Shown here: piece after piece, positions 1 to 6,323 of the stretch | Layout of the letters: every line of letters begins with the position of its first letter | How positions within the stretch are numbered: position 1 is the stretch's first letter | NCBI GenBank assembly: GCA_002683775.1 | Contig: NYTT01000076.1 | Span: 1-8,234, forward strand | Origin: Flavobacteriales bacterium | GTDB lineage: Bacteria > Bacteroidota > Bacteroidia > Flavobacteriales > BACL11 | Length of the DNA stretch: 8,234 nucleotides | Direction of reading: 5' to 3' | Made by a program: the position numbers and the translations under genes | Notes under the pieces: generated by a model | Told to the model about the DNA's origin: nothing | Database searches by the model: none | Seen by the model: the letters and a program-made list of their open reading frames with translations, nothing else

Positions 1-1210
1 AATAAAAAAGAATATAGATTCGAACAGATTAGTTGATCAAAAAATAACCAGTAATTATCAACAAGATTTCAGAAACTTAAGTTTAAAGATATCTTCTAAC
101 TTGGATAAGGAGGAGTGGTACAAAATTTATAAAAAATTAATTTATTGGGAATTAGAACTTGAAAAAATAGGTGATCATAGTTTTGAGCAAATATTAGAAA
201 TGCAGAAATCCGATGCTAACTCCCAATACTTTAAATTTGTAAAGAATAATTATAAAGATTGGTTGTCTGGAATAAACTCACCTTTAATGTCTCATAATCT
301 AATTCGCAAAAAAGTTATTCCACTAGTTAATGATGATATACCAACATATATGGTTCTTATTGATAACTTAAGATACGATCAATGGAAAATTATTGAACCA
401 TATATTTTAGAAGATTTTAATTTAATAGATGATGATTTATATACAAGTATTCTACCTACTTCCACTCAATATTCTCGAAATTCTATTTTTTCAGGACTAT
501 TACCATCTGAATTAGAAAAGAAATACCCTGAAAAATGGAAAAATGATGAAGATGATGGAGGTAAAAATAATTATGAGAATGACTTCTTATTAGATAATTT
601 TCAACGTTTAGGTAAGGGAAGGGATAAAATCAGTTATATTAAAATAACAAATATTGATTCTGGAAGAAAAACAATATCTAAAATAATGAATATGAAGTCT
701 AATTTGTTAAATGTTATTGTATATAATTTTGTTGATATGCTTTCTCACGCAAGAACAGATATGAAAGTTATAAAAGAATTAGCTGATGATGACTCTGCAT
801 ATAGATCCTTAACAGCATCTTGGTTCTCTCACTCTCCTTTGAAAGACATAATGAGAGAAATCGCAAAACAAAAGGCTAACTTAATTATAACAACTGATCA
901 CGGTACAATTAACGTTAATAAACCTTCTCGTATAATAGGGGATAGAAGTGTCAATTCTAACCTTAGGTACAAGCAGGGTAAAAATTTAAACTTTAACAAA
1001 AATGATGTTTTTGTTATAAATAATCCAAATGAATACTTCCTGCCATCTCAAAATTTAAGTAGTAAATATATTTTTGCGAAAGAAGATTTGTACTTTGTAT
1101 ATCAAAATAATTACAATAAGTTCGCTAATCTTTATAAGAATACATATCAACATGGGGGTATCTCTATGGAAGAAATGTTGATACCAGTTATTAGCTTAAA
1201 ATCTAAATAA
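1..1210 (+). CDS. porX: PorX-type response regulator with PglZ/alkaline-phosphatase-like effector domain (5' truncated)
   Basis: The frame is open from base 2 to the TAA at 1208-1210, giving 402 residues with no start; the TTG at 101 is an internal codon. PorX proteins are about 510-520 residues, so the missing ~115 residues should be the N-terminal receiver (CheY-like) domain. What remains is the helical linker, then a PglZ domain of the alkaline phosphatase superfamily. Visible motifs in this partial numbering are VLIDNLRYDQW (metal-site Asp about 121), PTSTQYSRN (152-160, holding the nucleophile Thr), a conserved His in DMLSHARTD (about 249), TTDHGT (297-302) and YQHGG (His about 384). In Porphyromonas and Flavobacterium PorX pairs with the kinase PorY, controls type IX secretion genes, and has phosphodiesterase activity on oligonucleotides. 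It is the first visible gene of an operon, 2 bases before tsaE. Family assignment is firm; the regulon here is inferred. Confidence 0.93.
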   Translation, partial: IKKNIDSNRLVDQKITSNYQQDFRNLSLKISSNLDKEEWYKIYKKLIYWELELEKIGDHSFEQILEMQKSDANSQYFKFVKNNYKDWLSGINSPLMSHNLIRKKVIPLVNDDIPTYMVLIDNLRYDQWKIIEPYILEDFNLIDDDLYTSILPTSTQYSRNSIFSGLLPSELEKKYPEKWKNDEDDGGKNNYENDFLLDNFQRLGKGRDKISYIKITNIDSGRKTISKIMNMKSNLLNVIVYNFVDMLSHARTDMKVIKELADDDSAYRSLTASWFSHSPLKDIMREIAKQKANLIITTDHGTINVNKPSRIIGDRSVNSNLRYKQGKNLNFNKNDVFVINNPNEYFLPSQNLSSKYIFAKEDLYFVYQNNYNKFANLYKNTYQHGGISMEEMLIPVISLKSK

Positions 1211-1212
1211 TT

Positions 1213-1632
1213 ATGTCTTTAAAACTGACATTAAATAATTTAAATGATATCAGTCAAGTTGCAGACAGAATTTTAGAATATACTAGTTTTTCTAAAAGGT
1301 ATATATTTTATGGTGAAATGGGTGTTGGAAAGACTACTCTAATAAAAGAGTTATCTTTGCAATTAGGTACTGTTGATATTGTAAGTAGTCCTACCTTTTC
1401 AATAGTTAATGAATATGCAATTAATGATGCACAGAAAATCTATCATTTTGATTTTTATAGATTAGAAAATGAAAGTGAAGCATTAGACATTGGTGTTAAT
1501 GAATATTTTGCTAGTGATAATTATTGTTTTATTGAATGGCCAGAGAAGATTCCGTCATTAGTTGAAGATGATATGATAGTTATAAAAATTAAATTAGAAG
1601 GAATGCATCGAATTATTGAAATAATTATTTAG
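1213..1632 (+). CDS. tsaE: tRNA threonylcarbamoyladenosine biosynthesis ATPase TsaE
   Basis: This 139-residue protein has the normal TsaE length. It is the cytoplasmic ATPase that works with TsaB, TsaD and TsaC to make N6-threonylcarbamoyladenosine at position 37 of ANN-decoding tRNAs. Visible motifs are the Walker A loop GEMGVGKTT (34-42), SPTFSIVNEY (59-68, switch-like segment), HFDFYRL (78-84, Walker B-like region) and the family EW pair in CFIEWPEKI (108-109). The ATG at 1213 lies 2 bases after the porX stop with no Shine-Dalgarno sequence, so it is probably co-transcribed and translationally coupled with porX. The porX-tsaE-alanine dehydrogenase order is, from memory, common in flavobacteria. 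Nothing looks damaged. Confidence 0.96.
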   Translation: MSLKLTLNNLNDISQVADRILEYTSFSKRYIFYGEMGVGKTTLIKELSLQLGTVDIVSSPTFSIVNEYAINDAQKIYHFDFYRLENESEALDIGVNEYFASDNYCFIEWPEKIPSLVEDDMIVIKIKLEGMHRIIEIII

Positions 1633-1634
1633 TT

Positions 1635-2840
1635 ATGGGAAAAAAGAAAGTATTTAGTTCTATTGGTCTTCTACCAAAAGAAGAAATGTTAGAAGTAAAA
1701 CCTGATTTTATGCAATTGATAATTGGAGTTCCTAAAGAATCTTCCTTTCAAGAAAATAGAGTTAGTTTAACTCCAGATTCTGTTGGTTTATTAGTAGCTA
1801 ACGGTCATACTATAGTTATTGAGAAAGGCGCTGGAGACTCTTCTAGCTTTACAGATAAAGAATATTCAGAAAACGGAGCTGAAATAGTATATTCTAAGGA
1901 AGAAGTCTTTAAATCTGATTTGATTTTAAAGATTGAACCTCCTACAAAAAGTGAGATTAAATTAATGCGTTCTAATCAGACCTTAATTTCTGCAGTTCAA
2001 ATGAGTACACAAAAAACTGAATATTTTAATGAGCTAAATATAAAGCATATTTCCTCTTTGGGTTTTGAATTTATTAGAGATAAACAAGATAAATTACCAA
2101 TAGTTAGAAGTATGAGTGAAATTGCTGGAAATAGTTCATTATTAATTGCTAGTGAATATCTCTCAAATACTAAGGGCGGAAAAGGTTTAATGTTAGGTGG
2201 TATAACAGGTTCTATTCCAACTAATGTTGTAGTTATAGGAGCTGGCACTGTAGCTGAATATGCTTGCAGAACTGCACTAGGATTAGGAGCGTCAGTTATT
2301 GTTTTTGATGATTCTTTTTCTAAACTTAGAAGGATCCAAAATAATATCAATCAAAAAATAAGTACATCATCAATCCAGCCTAAAGTACTTGCAAAAGCTT
2401 TAAAAAGAGCAGACGTAGTTATTTCAGCTCAGCAAGTAGGTAATGGCAAAGTACCATGTATTGTAAGTGAGGAAATGGTTGTTGATATGAAAAATGGAGC
2501 TATAGTTATTGATGTTAGTATTGATCAAGGTGGAAGTTTTGAGACATCTAAATTAACAACTCATAATAATCCTACATATGTTGAGCATGATGTAGTTCAT
2601 TATTGTGTTCCTAATATAACTTCTAGAGTTTCAAGAACTGCTTCAATAGCAATAAGTAATATCTTAACACCTATTTTATTAATTATAGCTGAAGAGGGAG
2701 GTATTGGTAATGCAATCAGAAGGTATGAATCTCTAAGAAAAGGAGTTTATACTTTTAATGGTTATCTAACAAATAAAACATTAAGTAAGAACTTTAAAAT
2801 TCCATTCAAAGATTTAAATTTAATAATGTCTACTCTATAA
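1635..2840 (+). CDS. ald: Alanine dehydrogenase / PNT-family NAD-dependent oxidoreductase
   Basis: The 401-residue protein matches alanine dehydrogenase and the N-terminal part of pyridine nucleotide transhydrogenase (AlaDh/PNT). Classical Ald converts L-alanine, NAD+ and water to pyruvate, ammonia and NADH. Visible motifs are IGVPKE and ENRVSLTP (substrate Arg 42), LILKIEPP (Lys 99, equivalent to catalytic Lys75), SEIAGNSS (161-168), the Rossmann loop VVVIGAGTVAEYA (198-210) followed by VFDD (223-226), VIDVSIDQGG (291-300, Asp 297) and VPNITSR (Asn 327). It has a ~26-residue N-terminal extension, and Gln 122 sits where classical Ald has its catalytic His96 (LFTYLHL versus LISAVQM). My recollection is that bacteroidete members share both traits, so the reaction is inferred rather than certain. 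It starts 2 bases after tsaE, and the next gene starts 2 bases after its stop. Confidence 0.85.
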   Translation: MGKKKVFSSIGLLPKEEMLEVKPDFMQLIIGVPKESSFQENRVSLTPDSVGLLVANGHTIVIEKGAGDSSSFTDKEYSENGAEIVYSKEEVFKSDLILKIEPPTKSEIKLMRSNQTLISAVQMSTQKTEYFNELNIKHISSLGFEFIRDKQDKLPIVRSMSEIAGNSSLLIASEYLSNTKGGKGLMLGGITGSIPTNVVVIGAGTVAEYACRTALGLGASVIVFDDSFSKLRRIQNNINQKISTSSIQPKVLAKALKRADVVISAQQVGNGKVPCIVSEEMVVDMKNGAIVIDVSIDQGGSFETSKLTTHNNPTYVEHDVVHYCVPNITSRVSRTASIAISNILTPILLIIAEEGGIGNAIRRYESLRKGVYTFNGYLTNKTLSKNFKIPFKDLNLIMSTL

Positions 2841-2842
2841 AT

Positions 2843-3259
2843 ATGTTAAGAAGACTTTCTTTTTTTGGTTTTGGAGTTCTAATTTCAATTTTCTTTTTGT
2901 CAATGGGTCCAGAGAATAGGTTGAAGAATACCTTTTATGCTTATATAGATTACTTTAATATGGACAAAAGAGTTATATCACATTTAGTAAATGACAAAAC
3001 AATTTTTACTGATAAGGCTGAGTGTCAACTAAGTTATTTTGATATTTCTAAAAATGAATTATTAGGTGTTCTAAATGATGGTAATGTTAATTTTGATTTA
3101 TCTGATCAAAATTCAGAGCCATGTCAATATTTTGTAATTGAAAACACATTAAGAGGAGATAAAGTAACGGTTGAGTTTGAGTTGTGTTATTATAATGATA
3201 AGAGTGTTCGCGTTATGAAATTTTATTTTAACAATGAATTAAAAATTTGTGATAATTAA
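2843..3259 (+). CDS. Small membrane-anchored protein, DUF4258-like, function unknown
   Basis: This 138-residue protein begins with a positively charged start (MLRR) and one hydrophobic segment at about residues 5-21, read as an uncleaved signal anchor or signal peptide. The rest would therefore lie outside the cytoplasmic membrane. The soluble part holds the pattern ISKNELLGVLNDGNVNF (about 68-84) and four cysteines (61, 94, 115, 136). As I recall, flavobacteria carry a similar small protein, often labelled DUF4258, at this spot between alanine dehydrogenase and proline dehydrogenase; the match is by position and by the 'L..GNVNF' segment. No catalytic motif is evident. It is the last gene of the plus-strand operon, and its TAA forms part of the terminator stem. 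It is a real gene by operon position and normal composition, but its role is unknown. Confidence 0.7.
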   Translation: MLRRLSFFGFGVLISIFFLSMGPENRLKNTFYAYIDYFNMDKRVISHLVNDKTIFTDKAECQLSYFDISKNELLGVLNDGNVNFDLSDQNSEPCQYFVIENTLRGDKVTVEFELCYYNDKSVRVMKFYFNNELKICDN

Positions 3260-3284
3260 AAATTACTGATTATAGTAATTTTTT
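3258..3284. terminator. Bidirectional intrinsic terminator between convergent operons
   Basis: A perfect 10-bp inverted repeat, AAAAATTACT (3258-3267) and AGTAATTTTT (3274-3283), flanks a 6-base loop GATTAT. The plus strand ends in six T (3279-3284), and the minus strand likewise ends in five U inside its own distal arm, so the hairpin can stop both converging transcripts. It overlaps the TAA of the plus-strand DUF4258-like gene (3257-3259) and the TAA of the minus-strand proline dehydrogenase (3283-3285). The stem is AT-rich with only two G-C pairs, so strength is uncertain. Confidence 0.75.
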
Positions 3285-4450
3285 ATGATTTAATAGATTT
3301 TCTCCTTCTTTTCTCAGTAACAATATTTTGTAACTCTCTTCCCATTTGACCTGCTATAGATGTGTTTTCTTCAGCTCTTCTAATTAAATATGGAATAACA
3401 TCTTTAACTGGACCGTATGGAACATATTTTGCAACATTGAATCCAGCTTTAGAAGTATTGTAAGAAATATTATCACTCATACCTAAAAGTTGAGAGAAGT
3501 AAATTCTATCATCATCTTTTCTAATATTGTAATTTTCAATTAAATTAATTAATTTTTTTGAGGAGTTTTCGTTATGAGTACCTGCACAAACTGATACTAA
3601 ATCAATATTTTTCATACATAGTTCAAGAGCATCGTCGTAATCTTTGTCTGTATTCTCTTTTAAGGTATGTACAGGACAGACAAGGTTTTTTTCTAATGCT
3701 CTCTGTATTTCCTGTTCGTGATATGCCCCTCTAACAAGTTTAACACCAATATATATATCTTTACTTCTACCTGCTTTAATAAGTTGTTCAAGGTATTTAT
3801 ATCTATCAGTTCTGTATAGTTGAATAGTATTAAATATATATGCTTTATTTTTATTGAACTTCAGCATCATTTCAAAAGCAATTTTATCTATTGGATCCTG
3901 AATCCAACTTTCTTCAGCATCAATAAAAACAGGAACTTTATTTTTACTTGAGTTTTCACATATTTTTTCTATTCTGCTAATAAAGAATTTTTTTTTCTTG
4001 TTTTTCTCTATTTGATAAAGTAGTATTTGAGCTCATTTTTTCAAGAAGTTTTAATCTTGTTAGTCCTGTGGGTTTAAAAACTGTAAAAGGAATTTTATTG
4101 GTATCTTTTGCCTTGTTAATAGATTCTAATACTTGATGCATAACTATATTGTAATCATCTTCTGTTTCCTTTCCTTCTGCTGAGTAATCTAATATCGTTC
4201 CTATTTTAGATTTCCATAAATTATCAATAGTTGCCTGAGATTTATTAATATCAATACCACCACAGAAATGTTTGTATACTGTAGCTTCAATTATTGAAGA
4301 TACTGGTAATCTGAATGTCATTGCTATCTTTAGAAATGAAATTAATATTTTAGAAATGATAGGTTTACTAATTGCCAAGAAAAGAAAATATGATCTATTT
4401 AAATCAAAGTCAGATTTATCTTGGAATGCGACTTTTAAATTGTCAAACAT
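3283..4450 (-). pseudogene. Proline dehydrogenase, interrupted by a +1 frameshift
   Basis: This is a stand-alone FAD-dependent proline dehydrogenase, which oxidises L-proline to delta-1-pyrroline-5-carboxylate. The ATG at 4450 opens a frame that stops at 3979-3977. The rest of the enzyme continues in the next frame from about 3987 to the TAA at 3285-3283. Dropping one A from the nine-A run at 3996-3988 joins both parts into a 388-residue protein, about the usual bacteroidete length. Motifs in the joined numbering are FTVFKPTGLTRLKLLEKMSS (122-141), VPVFIDAEESWIQDP (172-186), VKLVRGAYHEQE (236-247), the SQLLGMSDN region (about 319-327) and the substrate-binding RRAEEN (357-362). Every motif is intact and no other lesion is visible, so the cause may be a homopolymer sequencing error, a recent mutation or slippage decoding. 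It is the last minus-strand gene before the convergent terminator. Confidence 0.9.
3988..3996 (-). other. Nine-A homopolymer at the proline dehydrogenase frameshift
   Basis: The plus strand reads nine T in a row (the sense strand reads CAAG, nine A, TTC). Upstream of the run the conserved reading ends SNREKQEKK. Removing one A continues into FFISRIEKIC and the conserved VPVFIDAEESW in a single frame, whereas reading nine A leads to KILY and a stop at 3979-3977. Runs of nine A are prone to sequencing miscalls, replication slippage and RNA polymerase slippage. Confidence 0.85.
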
Positions 4451-4455
4451 TTTTT

Positions 4456-4500
4456 ATTACAAAAATAATACATTATTTTTTATAAAATATTTTTTGTAAT
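4456..4500. repeat. Inverted repeat between methyltransferase and proline dehydrogenase
   Basis: ATTACAAAAA (4456-4465) and TTTTTGTAAT (4491-4500) are perfect 10-base reverse complements separated by 25 AT-rich bases. The pair fills nearly the whole 55-base gap between the methyltransferase stop (4506) and the proline dehydrogenase start (4450). No U-tract follows on the minus strand, so it is not a standard terminator. It could be an operator or an mRNA hairpin. Chance is a real possibility in such AT-rich sequence. Confidence 0.45.
4460..4467 (-). promoter_or_regulatory. Possible -7 promoter box for proline dehydrogenase
   Basis: On the minus strand TATTTTTG matches the Bacteroidota -7 consensus TAnnTTTG. 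Only 9 bases separate it from the ATG at 4450, so a transcript from it would be almost leaderless. I see no TTG-type -33 box at the usual distance. The box overlaps one arm of the 4456-4500 inverted repeat. In this base composition a chance match is plausible. Confidence 0.3.
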
Positions 4501-4505
4501 TTATT

Positions 4506-5144
4506 TTAGCGTATTTTTCTTGATATCATTAAGCCATCTCTTATAGGTAATAACATAGTTTCAACTCTTTCATCATTCATCATTTTCTTGTTATACTCGT
4601 CTAAAGCTCTGGTTTCATTATCAAGCTGTTTATTTACTACTTTACCACTCCATAGAACATTATCAGCAATTATGTAACCATTTATATCCATTTTTTCAAT
4701 AATTAAGTCAAAATATGCTGAATAATTTTCTTTGTCGGCGTCAATAAATGCAAGTTGAAAATTACATTCAATTTTAGGTATAATTTCTAATCCATTACCA
4801 ATATGTTGATGTATCTTATTAAAAAATTCTGATTTGTCGAAATACCTCCTTGCAATGCTGGTAGTTTCTTCGTTTATATCAATAGTATGTAAAGATCCAG
4901 ATTTAGTTAACCCCTCTGCCAAACATAATGCACTGTATCCTGTATATGTTCCGACTTCAATAATATTTTGAGGATTAATCATTTTGCTAAACATAGATAA
5001 AGCTCTTCCTTGTATATGTCCTGAAAGCATTCTAGGAGTCATAACTTGTGCCCATGTTTCTCTATTTAATTTTTTAAGGAGCTCTGGTTCTTTTTCGGTA
5101 TGATATTCTGAATATTTTTTAATTTCTTTTGGTAGGAATTCCAT
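4506..5144 (-). CDS. Class I SAM-dependent O-methyltransferase (family 3, caffeoyl-CoA OMT-like)
   Basis: The protein is 212 residues from the ATG at 5144. A GTG at 5165 is in frame, but it lies inside the terminator hairpin and would add seven residues not expected in the family, so I prefer the ATG (MEFLPKEIKKY). It belongs to the cation-dependent O-methyltransferases (Methyltransf_3), which transfer methyl from S-adenosylmethionine to catechol-type hydroxyls. Visible motifs are PRMLSGHIQGR (37-47), SAM motif I IIEVGTYTGYSAL (61-73), LHTIDINEE (85-93, acidic ribose-binding region), LAFIDADKENY (131-141, metal-ligand Asp 135 region), ADNVLWSGKV (160-169, Asp 161/Asn 162) and the C-terminal LLPIRDGLMISR. 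Close relatives are common in flavobacteria; the natural substrate is not known to me. It lies downstream of the Lys/Cys-rich gene and upstream of proline dehydrogenase, and no clear promoter of its own is visible. Confidence 0.9.
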   Translation of the reverse strand: MEFLPKEIKKYSEYHTEKEPELLKKLNRETWAQVMTPRMLSGHIQGRALSMFSKMINPQNIIEVGTYTGYSALCLAEGLTKSGSLHTIDINEETTSIARRYFDKSEFFNKIHQHIGNGLEIIPKIECNFQLAFIDADKENYSAYFDLIIEKMDINGYIIADNVLWSGKVVNKQLDNETRALDEYNKKMMNDERVETMLLPIRDGLMISRKIR

Positions 5145-5152
5145 ATTTTTAT

Positions 5153-5177
5153 AAAAAAAAACCACACAATTGTGTGG
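5153..5177 (-). terminator. Intrinsic terminator after the Lys/Cys-rich gene
   Basis: On the minus strand the perfect palindrome CCACACAATTGTGTGG (5177-5162) is followed immediately by nine U (5161-5153), a textbook rho-independent terminator. Its stem is 6-7 bp, with GC pairs unusual for this AT-rich region. It sits 22 bases after the TAA (5202-5200) of the secreted Lys/Cys-rich gene, and its U-tract ends 8 bases before the methyltransferase ATG at 5144. Confidence 0.88.
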
Positions 5178-5199
5178 CTTAAAATTAATTACTTTTTAA

Positions 5200-5619
5200 T
5201 TATATTTTAGTCTCTTCAGTTGATTTTGATGGAGATGGTCCTTTTGTTTTTTTAGTACTTGAACATTCTTTCTTTTCTTTAGATTTACAACATTTAGATT
5301 TTTTATCTCCATAGCTGTTACTTTTATTAAAGTTGAAAGACCCTTGTTTAGATTTTGAACATTTTGTTTTAGAATCTGTACATGAAGATTTAGATTTCTT
5401 TCCTTCGCAACATGTTCCTGTCTTTTTTTTCTCACATTTTTCGTCACATGTCTTTCCAGTTTTAATACATTTTTTTGGAGTATCTGCAGATACAATAATT
5501 TTTTGATCACCTTTTTCATAGATGACTTTAGATTCAACTTCTTTAGCGTCTGTTTGTGCACTTACGTTTGTAATTCCTATATAAAATAGAGCAAGTAGAA
5601 GAATTGATATTTTTTTCAT
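5200..5619 (-). CDS. Secreted Lys/Cys-rich protein of unknown function
   Basis: The 139-residue protein starts with a clear signal peptide (MKK, hydrophobic ILLLALFYIGI, then NVSA before Gln 22; V-S-A fits signal peptidase I). The mature part has a short beta-like stretch (about 29-45, KVIYEKGDQKIIVS), then a low-complexity tail from about 49 to 139. That tail holds all ten cysteines (51, 58, 62, 70, 71, 80, 87, 110, 111, 119) and roughly one lysine in three. There are two CC pairs and no histidine. I do not recognise a named domain. Cysteine clustering suggests metal binding or disulfide cross-linking, and the positive charge suggests binding to polyanions; both are inference. It appears to be its own transcription unit, with a TAnnTTTG box upstream and a strong terminator downstream. 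A second frame is also open across the tail, but that follows from the A-rich codons and lacks the signal peptide. Confidence 0.75.
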   Translation of the reverse strand: MKKISILLLALFYIGITNVSAQTDAKEVESKVIYEKGDQKIIVSADTPKKCIKTGKTCDEKCEKKKTGTCCEGKKSKSSCTDSKTKCSKSKQGSFNFNKSNSYGDKKSKCCKSKEKKECSSTKKTKGPSPSKSTEETKI

Positions 5620-5643
5620 GGTTTTTGGTTTTTAGTTTTTTTT

Positions 5644-5651
5644 CAAATATA
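5644..5651 (-). promoter_or_regulatory. -7 promoter box for the Lys/Cys-rich gene
   Basis: TATATTTG on the minus strand is a perfect match to the Bacteroidota -7 consensus TAnnTTTG. It lies 24 bases before the ATG at 5619, inside the 59-base gap after psd. The leader would be purine/A-rich with a tandem AAAAACC repeat directly before the ATG, fitting the A-rich, Shine-Dalgarno-independent starts of this phylum. No convincing -33 TTG box is visible. Confidence 0.55.
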
Positions 5652-5678
5652 GAAAAAATTTATTTAATATCTTGTAAA

Positions 5679-6323
5679 TTAATATGTTGCTAGAATACTT
5701 TGACCACCTATTACTTTACTGCCAATTTTGGTATTTATTTTAGTGCCTATTGGAAGAAATAAATCTACTCTTGATCCAAATTTTATAAACCCAAGTTCAT
5801 CACTGCAATTATAAGTTTCTTTTATTTTTGAGTAGGTAACTATTCTTCTTGCAAGAGCACCTGCTATTTGTCTACACAATATGCTAATGTCATTATTTTT
5901 TATTACTACAGTACTTCTTTCATTATCTGTAGAAGCTTTAGGATTCCAAGCAAATAAAAATTTACCTGGATGATACTTTGTATACATAATATCACCAGAA
6001 ATTGGGTATAGGTTGTTGTGTACATTTAATGGAGACATGAAAACTGATACTTGAATTCTATTATCATTGAAATATTCTTTTTCTTTAGTTTCTTCTATTA
6101 CAACAACTTTTCCGTCGCACGGCGCGTAAATAATACCTTCTTTTCTCTCAAAAGATCTTTTAGGTATTCTAAAGAAATTTAGAGTAATTATAAAGATGAA
6201 TAACATAAACAAAAAAATAATTTCTAGTAAAACTGATGAATTTGAATATGTAAAATATGCTAATACAAATATGATAATTAGTTCATTAATTAATGTTTGA
6301 TAGCCTTCCTTGTGTAGTTTCAT
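5679..6323 (-). CDS. psd: Phosphatidylserine decarboxylase, short form, proenzyme
   Basis: This 214-residue protein has the length of the short, Psd-A type family. It is a membrane-associated, pyruvoyl-dependent enzyme turning phosphatidylserine into phosphatidylethanolamine, the main bacteroidete phospholipid. After a short N-terminal segment (MKLHKEGY) come two hydrophobic stretches (about 14-28 and 31-50). Then follow IYAPCDGKVVVIEE (65-78), QVSVFMSPLNVHNN (91-104, conserved His 102), GKFLFAWNPKAS (120-131), NERSTVVI (134-141) and LGFIKFGSRVDLF (177-189). Self-cleavage is expected between Gly 183 and Ser 184, splitting beta and alpha chains and converting the serine to the pyruvoyl group. 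The ATG directly follows the cdsA TAA with no spacer, so translation is probably coupled. No phosphatidylserine synthase gene is in the window. Confidence 0.95.
   Translation of the reverse strand: MKLHKEGYQTLINELIIIFVLAYFTYSNSSVLLEIIFLFMLFIFIITLNFFRIPKRSFERKEGIIYAPCDGKVVVIEETKEKEYFNDNRIQVSVFMSPLNVHNNLYPISGDIMYTKYHPGKFLFAWNPKASTDNERSTVVIKNNDISILCRQIAGALARRIVTYSKIKETYNCSDELGFIKFGSRVDLFLPIGTKINTKIGSKVIGGQSILATY

Noticed and set aside
101..103. TTG as a start codon for porX
   Set aside because: The same frame is open and PorX-like upstream to base 2 (linker residues such as SNYQQDFRNL), so the gene enters the window already in progress.
1997..2350. 117-codon minus-strand open frame inside the alanine dehydrogenase gene
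   Set aside because: It is wholly antisense to a clearly conserved enzyme and has no recognisable motif.
4272..4499. 75-codon plus-strand open frame across the proline dehydrogenase 5' end
   Set aside because: It is antisense to the start of proline dehydrogenase and runs into the AT-rich inverted repeat; low-complexity product.
5145..5165. GTG at 5165 as the methyltransferase start
   Set aside because: It would place the start inside the terminator hairpin and add residues encoded by the U-tract; the ATG at 5144 matches the family's N-terminus (MEFLPKEI).
5196..5561. A 121-codon open frame overlapping the Lys/Cys-rich gene on the same strand
   Set aside because: It lacks a signal peptide or any domain and starts inside the other gene. 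Its Lys/Leu/Asn-rich composition is what A-rich lysine codons give when read out of frame; the Cys-rich frame has a proper signal peptide and fits the promoter and terminator.
5652..5681. Weak AT-only hairpin plus T-run after psd as a terminator
   Set aside because: The arms are about six A/T pairs with a long loop, which is not distinguishable from background in this composition.
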